This document shows, piece by piece, positions 1 through 10,400 of a DNA stretch of 64,000 bases. The notes under the pieces are model-generated. The model worked only from the letters and a program-made list of their open reading frames with translations, was not told where the DNA came from and did not search any database. This DNA is from Cardinalis cardinalis (lineage: Eukaryota; Chordata; Aves; Passeriformes; Cardinalidae), in contig JACDOX010000085.1 of NCBI GenBank assembly GCA_014549065.1, positions 1,505,385-1,569,384 of the forward strand. Direction: 5' to 3'. The position numbers and the translations under genes are program-made. Each line of letters starts with the position of its first letter. Position 1 is the stretch's first letter.

Positions 1-694
1 GGAAAAGAAATAGAAAAGGTAAAAAAAATTCTNTGCATGACTGAGCCAACTGCTCTTATATTAGCATGAGCAGTTCTACCATGAGACTGTGANCACCCCT
101 TCCTATGATGGTGTTGGGATATTTAGATGGGCTACACCTGAGACTTAAAAATCCACTTTAGTTTTTATTTGCTTAATATACCACATGCTGCCTCATAAAG
201 AGGGGAATTGACAAAAACTACTTAATAAAAAAGACTTCCCCCTAGTGCTTTCCATCTAATGATCTTTAAGCAGTTTACAAGTAGAATAAGCTGTTTTTAC
301 TTGTGGATAATACTAGCCACATTGTACAGACGGAAAAGCCATCTAGCCATAGGAATGCATTTTAGTTGACAACATTAACCTTACCTAACACGTTGCTGCA
401 GATTTCACACAATTAATAGAGGCACTCAGAACTCTGCATGTTGCACCACACAGAATAATGGCGTCCCAGCTGTTCGACTGGGAAACTGCAACCGTATTGT
501 TGTTCCTGGATGGCTGGGTCAAAAAGGAATTCTAGGTCAGAAGAGATGAAGAAAACATTGCCTTGTAAGGGTCACCTGTATATTTCAGCCATCACCTCAC
601 TGTGTAGCTTGGTTCTGACAGGAGCATGAACTGCGTGGGCCCTGCTCGGTGCCCTGCACAGTGCCCATGGGCAGGCCAGGCGGAGCTCGGGGCG
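1..694. other. 5' flank of CPPED1, no gene seen
   Basis: AT-rich non-coding sequence that becomes GC-richer from about 600. No ORF with a recognisable domain and no repeat family were identified. Confidence 0.6.
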
Positions 695-858
695 CTGGAG
701 CAGGGAGACACTGGGGCTTTGCTTTTTCTACCTAACTGGAGCAGGGAGACACTGCGGCTTTGCTTTTTCTACATAACCGCAGCAGGGAGACACTGGGGCT
801 TTGCTTTTTCTACATAACTGGAGCAGTGAGACACTGGGGCTTTGCTTTTTCTGCGTAA
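695..858. repeat. 41-bp minisatellite, 4 copies
   Basis: Four copies begin at 695, 736, 777 and 818 with an exact 41-bp period. Each carries a GGAGCAGGGAGACACTGGGG-type half and a GCTTTGCTTTTTCTAC-type half with a few substitutions. The array ends about 520 bp upstream of the CPPED1 start codon. Confidence 0.95.
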
Positions 859-1065
859 CTTCTCTTTTGTTTTTCAGAGAGTAGTTGCTGGTGATACCTA
901 AATGCAGGAGCACGTTTAAACACTGAGGAAACCTGAGGAGAACAACCCATTAAGGAACAAAGGAAGGTTGCCAGTGCCTTTACACAAGGGGTTACTTCGG
1001 TTCGCAGGTTAGGAACAAGCTGATTATGATGTAATATATATAAATTTATTATAATTTATTTAAAA
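859..1065. other. AT-rich gap between minisatellite and CpG island
   Basis: A short stretch of ordinary sequence that ends in an A/T-only patch near 1032-1064. No gene is visible. Confidence 0.5.
1039..1044 (+). promoter_or_regulatory. TATA-like box at the edge of the CpG island
   Basis: TATAAA sits in an AT-rich patch about 25 bases before the GC-rich island begins. If used it would start transcription near 1070 and give a leader of about 310 nt carrying an upstream ORF. The match may simply reflect local AT richness. Confidence 0.25.
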
Positions 1066-1117
1066 GCCAGCGCATCTTCGGGGCAGGTTCCACCCTAAGC
1101 CGCCCCCACACACGGCG

Positions 1118-1408
1118 ATGCCGGGAGCCGCCCCGCAGCCCCCTGTCTGCTCCCAGGGCCATCCCAGGGCTCGCCCCAGAGCCGCCCGAACACCGCTTCC
1201 CGGNGCTCCCCTCATGCCAGGCCCCGGAGCCTCCACCACGACCGCAGCGCCCGGGCCCGCGGGGCGTCCCCGGTGCGTCCCGGGGCCTCCCGCCCGCGCC
1301 AGGCGCCGCCCCCGGCGGAGGCGGTGCCGCCCCCTCGGCGGCCAGGCCCGGCGGTGGCAGCGGCCGCGCGGGCCGGGGCGATGGCGGCGGCGGAGAGCGT
1401 GTTCCTGA
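1118..1408 (+). other. Potential upstream ORF overlapping the CPPED1 start
   Basis: ATG at 1118 opens a 96-codon frame, out of phase with CPPED1, that ends at TGA 1406-1408, 28 nt into the CPPED1 coding region. It would matter only if transcription starts upstream of 1118. The peptide is Pro/Arg/Ala-rich, as expected of any GC-rich frame, and is not claimed as a protein. It contains one N at 1204. Confidence 0.25.
1379..1388 (+). promoter_or_regulatory. YY1-like / initiator-codon element over the CPPED1 start
   Basis: CGATGGCGGC overlaps the start codon. ATGGCGGC is the core of the YY1 site and of the TISU element, which works in genes with very short leaders. The two bases before the core that should be AA are GC, so the TISU match is partial. 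Confidence 0.4.
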
Positions 1409-1444
1409 GAGCCCGCGGCAGGACTCTGAGCGCCTTCCGCCCAG
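1381..1444 (+). CDS. CPPED1: CPPED1 coding exon 1 (residues 1-21 and first base of codon 22)
   Basis: The exon encodes the short N-terminal leader MAAAESVFLRARGRTLSAF followed by RP, then the first base of the Asp22 codon. It ends CCAG|GTACGG, a good donor. The RARGRTL segment matches the start of vertebrate CPPED1 (from memory). The frame stays open upstream but has no ATG; only a GTG lies at 1273, so 1381 is the chosen start. The start codon sits inside ATGGCGGC, a YY1-like core found at initiator codons of genes with short 5' UTRs. The exon lies within the CpG island. Confidence 0.93.
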
Positions 1445-4400
1445 GTACGGGGAGCGCCGGCCGAGCCGCGCCATCGCCCGCGAGCTCTTCCCCGCCGCGT
1501 TGTCGGGCGGGAGGGGCGTGCGGAGGGAGGCCCCGGGCTTCCCCGGCGGCGGGAGGAGCTGCCGCCCGGGAGAGGGAGGTGTGGAGCGCCGGGGCCTGGG
1601 CTGTCTGTCTGCCGGCGAGCGGGGGACACGGGGGGCACCGGCGGCCGCAGCGCGGACGGACGCGGGGCTGTGGCCGCGCCGCTGCCCCCGCTGTGCCGGG
1701 GCGCGCCCGGAGCCGCCCAAGTTTGTCTCCACGCTTTGGCTCCCGTGCAGACGCCGGCAGTGTCCCGCGCCGGTTTCGCTTTAAAATGTTTGTCGGTGCT
1801 GCTGAACCGGATCTCCACAGCCTATGAAGCTGTTGGTGCCAGCGCTGTGCTGTCCTGTGTTGTACCTGTAGGGGTGACCTAACAGGTGACCGCTGGGTCA
1901 CTGTTGGTGCCCGAGCGAAAGGCAGCAGNAAGGGGGTTCGCAGCTTGGTGAGATGCTGCTTTCCCCGAGATGCTCAGCCTCGCTCGGGTCAGCAGCAGCG
2001 CAGGTGCTCCCCTGGCCCTTCCCCGCAGTGCAGAAGCGGCTCAGCGAGCCCTGGGCTGCAGCCAGCCAGGGCACACCTGCTTCCACACCCGCCAGGTGGG
2101 TAAGGAGACGAGGCAGAGCCAAAGGTGGCGGCCGCCTGTCGCTGCTGGTTCTGGCTTGTGGCTGGACACAGAGGAGCACATTTAACACCTTAACATCTTA
2201 GTGAATGCNCCCGTTTGTAAAACTCTCCCAAGGATGGAGGTTCTACAGTGTGCTGGAGTTTGTCAGGGACACAGCTGTGTTAAGAAATCATTTTCTATGG
2301 TCATGCATAGAAAGTCTTCTATTTCTCTGTATTTATGAATTTCAAATTGTATTGGTTTGGTGAGGTCAGCAAGGCTATTTCATCCCATCAATGTTGTGGT
2401 CTTTTCTTGGGTTGCACTGGAAATATTTGGCTTTGCTTGTTGCCAAATAAAGAAAAATCACCAACTCAGAGCATGTGAAGTATATGTATACAGCCATTCT
2501 GGCAACCTATTAATTGCAGATGGTCTGGTTGGTTTGGAACAGAATGCCTAGCATTTGCTGAGGGGACAGATGGCAGACAAGCCATCTAGTTAAATCAACT
2601 ATGCAGTGAAATTTTGACAAAAGGAGTGTTCAACAGCAGTGTAAAAATTTCTGAGTAAAAGCTGCATCCAACTCCTTAAAATTTTCCTTAAACATGGAAG
2701 AAAAGTCACTTGGGACCAGGTGTGCTTCTTTCTTCTGAAGTGTCTTTGTTTGGAAGTCTTATAATATTAGTTAAGATTTTTCTTACCAGTTGGTTGGTTT
2801 TAATCTTGTTCAGGATTTGTTAGGCAATCATAGTCCAGCTACCATCTTCGAGTGCAATATTTTTTGTAAATAATTTACTTGGGTCTTTCTTAAGAGGCTA
2901 AAGTTCAACACAACGTTTTAGTAACTAAATTATTAGGAAAAAAGAGAATCAAGGACTGTTAAAACTGAGGCAAATTTTCATGCAGTTTAAGACAAAAATC
3001 AGTTATCTCTGTTTTGTTTCTTTTCTCTGTATTAAGGTTTCACTCCTGTTAAACATGTATCCACATTTACTGCCACTGTTGTGGCTTGGTGCACTGTTTC
3101 CTTTTAAAGTTTGAAAGCCACTCTTGAGAGCTAAATTTCTTTCCTTTCCTCCTACCATTTCTGCAAAGTCCCTCTTCCCTACTGGTAAATTGTTCAGTCT
3201 GCTTCTACATAACATAGAGGTTATGCCTGTAACCTGCTCTCCTCTGCCCTTGATGTGGGACATGTGCATGAAGAGCTTGAGGTGACGTATTAAAATTATC
3301 CATATAATCAATGAGGCACAGNAGTAAACGGTGTATAAATACCCCACCTGATTGGCAAGAGACCTTTGTGTGGTTTGACTTTACTTTGTGAAAGAAATTG
3401 TCNCTTTTATGCCCATGTGAAATTTTGCTTCAGCTGTCTACTCCTTCTATTAGTACTTGAGTGAAGAAATAGGACCATATGTTTGGATAAGTGCTGTGTT
3501 CACCACTTCTCTCCAGAAGTCAGGAAGATATTTGGTTTTTGGGTGGTTTTGGGTTGGTTTTTTTTTGGTCCCAAGTATGTTAGTACCATGCTGTGCAAAG
3601 ATTTTCTGTGGAAGTGGTGGAACATTTTTTTCAAGTAACTAACCAAGTGATAGTTCTGTCAGTTTAACTGGTTGAGAAGTGTCTGTTTGAACCTGTCTTT
3701 TGCTAGTTTTAGTTGATAGTTCCAAAACCTTTATGTGGGACAGGCGAATAACCAGTTTTGCATCCTCACAGTCTCAGTTCCACATGTGATTTTGTGTTCC
3801 TTTGTCATGCCTCCCTCACAAATCTTGTGCATACTCTCAAANTTTTTTCAATTACTTCTCATATTTTCATTTTGCTCTGTTCTCTATTCCTTTCCAATCT
3901 CTGATTTTTTCCATTTTTGAATGTTGAGGTGACTTCTTGGTAGCACTTGGTAAAAATCACGTGAAGTTGGTGGTGTTTTCCCTGTGTGCACTATGCTGTG
4001 CTTTTTTGCACAAAGTTCATCCTTTTTTGAACACTCACTGCATAGGAAGTCTCTCCTCAGCTCTTCACAACCAGGCCTGATTTTCATGCTGTCAAATGGC
4101 TTAATTTTAGCAAATTCCACTTCCTCCCTGTTCAGTTGCTGTGACGGATTGTTTTGAGTTTGTTGAACAGTNTATGGGTTCTAATACAGATCCAGGTGGC
4201 ATCTGGGTGTCTTGTCCATTTTTGTTCTTCTTAGCAGTTTTGTGTGCATGCAAGGGCTTCATTTTGTATTTCCAGACAGCTTGGCTTCCGTAAGAGTCTT
4301 GGGTGAGGAACTGTTAAATGCCTCCTGGAGATGGGATCAAGTGGATCTCCCTTGTCCCTGTAAAAGCTGTTGATTACTCTTTCTGAAGAATTAGTAAACA

Positions 4401-7400
4401 CAGGAGCTTCTGTCTTGGTTAGTGCTTCCACCACTTGTCTGTACAGATGCCNCTTTTGTAGTCAGTTGTTACCAGAACCCCTTTAAATGTAGATGTAATN
4501 GTAGCCACCTCCCTATTCCTTTGGTGCCAGGGCAGGTTTAAGGATAACTCCCCAGAAGTTCAGTGGTTTTCACTTTTGAGGAGTTCTATGGATGCCACCC
4601 AATCTGAGTGGTTTGTTAGTGCCTGTGTCTATTTNTTGAATCATTTACTGGTATTTTGGTTTGAAACAGGCCTGATGTGCTGTCTCTCAGGAGGAACCAT
4701 CACATTAGATCTTCACAAGTGGATGCATGTGGATACAAAAATGTGTACCTTGTTTTTCTTCTTTTCAGCCTTTCTTTTTGGGTGCATCTTGCATGTCTGG
4801 AACATCTGTTAACCTTAGTGACTGTATGGTAGACTACCTGCTCCTAATTCCTGTACAAAGTGCTTTATTAGTTCTCAGTTTTATGCTGTTTTCAGTTCTT
4901 CACTTTTTTTAGCTTGACTTCTTGAACTTCAGTATGAAACCTTTCAGTGTATGAAATCTTTCCTATTTTTTTTGTTTGAATGCTTCAGCTTTTCAATGGA
5001 CATTGACCTGCTCTTACCAGCCTCCTTGTCACTGTTACTTAAGTNGTTTAGACAGTCTGGATTCTTTTTGGTCTTTGTAAAGTCCTTAGTAAATGCTGTG
5101 CATATGGTCTGAGCCTCTGGGATAGTGTCTTTGAATGGTTTCCATGCTGCCTTCAAGGATTTTTACACTTTTTAAAAGCATCNTAATTATATATAATTCG
5201 CCTTCCTTTGAAATTAAATACAACTGCAGTTGATTTCTTGCTTTGAGAAGAGTGTTAGATTTTGGCACGTTATGATTACTGTTCTAGAGCTCTTCAACAG
5301 TAATATTTTTGAGCACTGATCAGAACTGCTTCCCAGCTTACATATTCCATTCCCAGTACTGTCTCCAACTCTCATATGGATTAGGGAAATTTTTATGTGG
5401 GTTTTGAGAAACTTTCTGTGACTTCACCTTGTCATTATGCAAGCCACCCCCCTTCACACCTACAGTTCTGGGCTGTAAAGTTTTTGTAATGAGTTTACAT
5501 GTTAAATTTGGGGGTGGGCATAAGGCATGACTAGAATTTAGCTTCTGTAGCCCTCAGTACAAATAAACTGTGTCTGAGAGGGCATTTCTTACCTTGATGG
5601 TTATCTAAGAAGTTTAAAAGTATGTCTTTTGGTAACAGTAGCACTGTCTCTTTTTTGAGAAACCATATTCTGTCATTTAGTGTTTCTACTGACAGTATTT
5701 TTGTAGTGCATAATTTCTAGAATAATTACTTTTTAAAAAGTTTTATTTTTTTCTCTGAAAATGTATTTTAATACCTATTTTGAAGGGTTTTTTTCCCCTG
5801 GTACTTATAATAGCATAATTCACAACAGGTTGCCTTGGTCATCCAACAGAACCTTCAGTAGTCGTGTCTTTGGTAGACTCCCAGGTACACATGGAAAAAA
5901 AACAGCTGAAAGACCTGCACTTGTCTTTAGACTGAAATCTTTGGTATTTAGCCATACAAAAATAATGAGTTTTCTAAACCACATCTATTGATAATATTTT
6001 AATACATAACAAGGAATTATTAAAGATGTAGCACAATTCCTTTATTGGTTTTCAAGCTATTTCAGGACTGAGAGTAATGGAAACAAATTGTTGCTGCTTG
6101 TGTTGTCTGTGATGTATACATTCTGACTTCANTTAAGAGATTTTTTTTCCTTCCTGCATAGACCTTCTTTTTGGAAAACCAAGGTTGTGCTCCCTTTTCA
6201 GTTTTACCCAGAAAAAGAGTCACAGGCACGCTTTTGTAGGCAGAGACAACTCAGGGCAGGGAACCATGTCCCTGTGTCTGCTGTGCTCTGAATTTCAGNT
6301 ATTGATTCTCTGTCAAACCCGATGTGACAATGAGGGCATTTTCGTATTTGTTACTGCCCGTGGTGCACTGAGCAGGCACTGGAGATGTGTCCATGTCCAA
6401 ACTGCTCTGACACAGCTGTGTCTAAAGNGAGATTATGGACAGGAGTAACTTTCTGTAACTGATTTGTTTCCATTAAATTCTGGAGAGTGTAGAGGAAGAA
6501 GAACTTCCACATCAATATACTGTTGAACCCAACCAATGTACTTGTAAAAAATCCCACCAGGGAAATACTGGAAATCCCACCAGGATCCACAATCCTGTGT
6601 GCCTGTCAGAGGTCCGTGGTTTTTGTGAGCAATCTCAATAGATGTGTTGGTGATCCTTGGCAATGGGGAGAGAAAGGAGATGTGAAAGTAGGAGAAGCAA
6701 AAGGGGAAGAAATGAAGGCACAGCAAGAGATTAGCAATTGTCCTTTAGAAGTTGAGAGATTCGGCTGAAATCCCACTTAAGTCCTTGAANTGTCTTTTTT
6801 GCCTGTGATCACAATACATGGCTGAGGTTTTCTCTGGTGAGCTGCTGCTGACTTCTTCGGTCCTTCACAGAATTAATCCTTAGATAAAATTAGAAGCTGG
6901 CACTGTTTTTCAGCCAATGCTACTAAAAATACATTGCACTGATCTTCTGTCTGTACTTTGGCATTCACGGGAGCAGAAAAAGAGTAGGAAACTATTGAAA
7001 CTGAGGCATAACAGCATGTTCAGNAGTTGGACTTCTTCTGTGGCCATCAGCTGTGCTTTTAAGGAGGTCTGGAACCAGAACTGTTGTGAAATAGGAGTTT
7101 TCTGTTGCTTGGTGTGTAAGAGCAGCTCCACAGACATTGCTTGTCCTTCAGAAATGGAAGTCATATGTACCTCAGTTATCAGAGAAGTCTCAACTTTGTT
7201 CTGCATTTGTGTTCTCTTATGGTAAATTCCNAGAATCACAAACGGCTTCAATGTCTGTAGGGATGAAGAACCAATTTTCAGGCATTCTCAGCTTCATTCA
7301 ATTTTGTGATGGAAGAGAGAGGACAGAAAAAATCATTAATTGAATTCTAATCTTCTATTGCTTTACCTAGCATGCACCTCATCTAATACAACTACATTGG

Positions 7401-10400
7401 TCATCTAAAGATTTGAAAATTCAAACTCCTAGTGAGAAGGATGCCTTTATTGTTATTCCCACAGAAGTCATTTGCTACATTTGAAGGGATGATGGCCNTT
7501 GTACACATTATTTAACTGAAACCTTCAGAAGTAGCAGCTGGGACCTGGATCATGGCTAGAGGCTTGCTGCAAAAGCAGCTTTGGCCCTCCCATCACTTGT
7601 GCCCAGTGGTGTTTGTTAGTTCCCCTCTGCCAGGCTTGGGCAGACCCCAGCATGGGGCAGAATGATCACCCTGAGCACTGTTCTTGAGATCCAGTGCAAA
7701 GACCAGAGAAGGGGCTCAAACAGGGGCTTCTGGGGCCTGACTACAGGGCAGACAAGGTTCATTTGCTTGCTCACAGTACCTGTTCTGTGGGTAGCTGAAT
7801 CAAGACATGAACAAGGTGAGGGAGAAAGGGAGGGTACAGAGTAATGATCTGAACAGGGTCCATTGATAAACCATTTCATTGAAAGGCAGAAGACTCCTGG
7901 ATCCATCTGTGGTAGTGGAAGATGCTTTTCCCAGCTGTTTCTCATTGCCACCCTCTTACCATATCAGTTTGTTGGAAGAGCACTCNTGCTGACCTAGTCC
8001 TGGGGTTTTCAGCAGAATTAGTGAAATTGCACTAGAAACAACACTTGAAGCTTTAGCTGGACTGGTGTCACAGCACCATAAGGAAAAACTTGCAAAACCA
8101 ACTCTGAAGACTGACCAGTGAGGGCCCTCAAGAGTTACCTCCTGGATGTGCTGAATTCAGAACAGGCTTAAGATTGGTGCCAGGTGCAAGTTCACACCAG
8201 TGGTGTACTTATACAACTCTAATCATAATATTCTGGTTTTATATTTATAGTACTTAAAGCACATTCCTGATTTTAAGCAAAAAGTTAAGTTGTAAGTTTA
8301 AACAATGTCCTTGTATTATTTTGCTCCCATATACTTTTGTTTCATGGGTAACAAAAGCAGTGAGTAACAATTGATAAGTAATAAGCTAATGGAATTTGGT
8401 TTAGGTACTAAGGTTATTTGTTTTTAATGTTTCTGGTTGGAGTGATCAAATAACAAGACAAAGGTAGAAAATATTTTTTCAGCCTTACTGTTATTTTTGT
8501 AACTATGTGATAAGTTATTGAATACCAGAGAAATAGCTATTGACTGAATTATTTGACTAAGACCAGTTAACTAAACTAACATTTTAAGTAAATGTTATTT
8601 ATGTAGCCCTGATTCCTGGCTCTCTTCTGATATCCCTGCTTCACTTTCTTCATTTTATCTTTTTCTTTCCTACAGGAGATATAGCACATACCTTTGCATC
8701 ATTTTCAGTTTCTTCCTTTTTTCACCTCCTATCTCCTTCCTTTTCTCCCCACTCTTCACCACCTCCACCCCTGCATCTTCTGTTTCTCCTTTCTTCTGCC
8801 ATTTCTTGATTCTGTCTGTGTACTGAACTTCTCTTTTTGAAATTCATCTTATCAGTCTCTCTCTTTGCCTCACATGACCATCACTCACCCACTCAAACCA
8901 GAGCATCTGTGCACATTCTTAGAAACATTCAGGTACTTAAAACTTAGAGAGTTACTGTATTGGCATGAATATAAGTCAGGAAAATAAAATATCCCTGAAA
9001 CATATATTAGACTAACCCCTAGTCTGCCATTCCCACCTGCTCCCTGCCAGTGCATTGTCTGCTTGCCAGACCTGTGTGTGTTCAGGGGTTCTGTCTGAGG
9101 TTCCCTGGGACCTGGGCCAGCCCTGCTGCCTGTGCACCCAGCCNGGGCTGCTCCAGGTGCTGCCTGTGGNCACCAGCACCACTGCTGGGCTCTGACAGCA
9201 TAACACAGTCTGTCCATACTTGAAACACAGGCTCTGAAAACAGCTGCTAGCTCTTTTTCTAAGTAGTCTCTGTAAAAATAAATAAATGGAGTTATATTTT
9301 ACTTAGGCTGCTATGGTAAAAATACTGGCTTAAGATTAAACAATACAAAACAAGTAGATTTTGCTCAGCATTGGTTTATCAGTACTGTCTATCAGGTTGC
9401 TGGAAAAGGGACAGGTATTAGTAGTCCTGCCATATTGTTCAAAGGTTTGTTCTTTTGTCCCCATTTAATGAATAAATTGTGCCACTCCTTCAAACCAAGT
9501 TCCTGTTCCAGACATTCCTTTTTTTCATTTTCATTTTGTAGAGGTCATAAAGGGCTTCTGATGCAAGCTTTCTTAGCTGATTTTTTTTCCTATAGCTTTC
9601 TACCTATTAAAACTGTAACTTGATTTCTTTGCACAAACAGTGCCTTTACTGCCTTTATCATGTAAGCTGCTTTTATGGCAACTGTATTTTTCCATGCAAG
9701 TCATAAAATAAAAACCTACATTATTTTTGGCATTCAGTTGGTTCCATAAGGCTTATACTGCAANCTCATAGATAGATAGATCATTTCACTTCTCTGAACA
9801 GTTGTGTAACTTGAAGAGTAAATTTTATTCCAGAATTAAAAGCCAATGAGTGGCTAGAAGTTTCTGTCTATAAAATACATGATTATTATTTAGAGTAAGT
9901 CAGTGCTGGTATATAAATAATTTTGTTTAGAAATGAAATGTTACTTTAACTAAAGTGCAGAAGCTTTCATTTGGAAAAACTATCTGATGCCATAGCAACA
10001 GATGACAATCACAAGCAGCTTCCGGGAGTTGCCTGCATTCCTCATCCCTCACTCTGGCCTATCCATATCCGTGGTGCAAGAGATGAATTCTGAACTCAGT
10101 TTGCTAACCTTGCTTGGGAGAAACACACTCCNCTTCTTGCAAGGTGTGAAGCTTCAGTTCTAGAGCTTGTGGAAGGAAATCAAAAGTACATCCATGTGTT
10201 GAACATGCAACTTCTCTACTGTAACTAGAAAACCAGAAGACCATTTGCCTCAAAATGGATTTCAGATCAGACTGACGTGATATGAGAGTATATTTACAGA
10301 TTATATCTTAATTTTAAATAATTTTTATCTTTTCTTTTTAGATTCAAGTGTAGATGGGTGTAGTCAGTGAGTTTTTAACAGTTTAAATGCCGTTTTAAAA

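Larger units (their letters stand above)
1066..1780. promoter_or_regulatory. CPPED1: CpG island, CPPED1 promoter
   Basis: The sequence switches abruptly from AT-rich to very GC- and CpG-rich at about 1066 and stays so past exon 1 to about 1780. It contains GC boxes such as GGGCGG at 1505-1510. This is a classic CpG-island promoter around the first coding exon. The transcription start is not determinable from sequence. Either a short leader just upstream of 1381 or a longer one is possible. Confidence 0.85.

Noticed and set aside
1273..1380. N-terminal extension of CPPED1 in the same open frame
   Set aside because: The frame is open upstream of 1381, but its apparent first codon at 1273 is GTG and there is no in-frame ATG. 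The family starts at the MAAAE-type leader.
1049..1901. Several long overlapping frames on both strands across the CPPED1 CpG island
   Set aside because: GC-rich DNA is poor in stop codons. The Pro/Arg/Ala/Gly-rich translations in all frames are composition artefacts.
3880..4560. Possible old interspersed repeat in intron 1
   Set aside because: Some phrases (for example TACAGATCCAGGTGGCATCT) feel repeat-like, but I could not match them to a named family with confidence.
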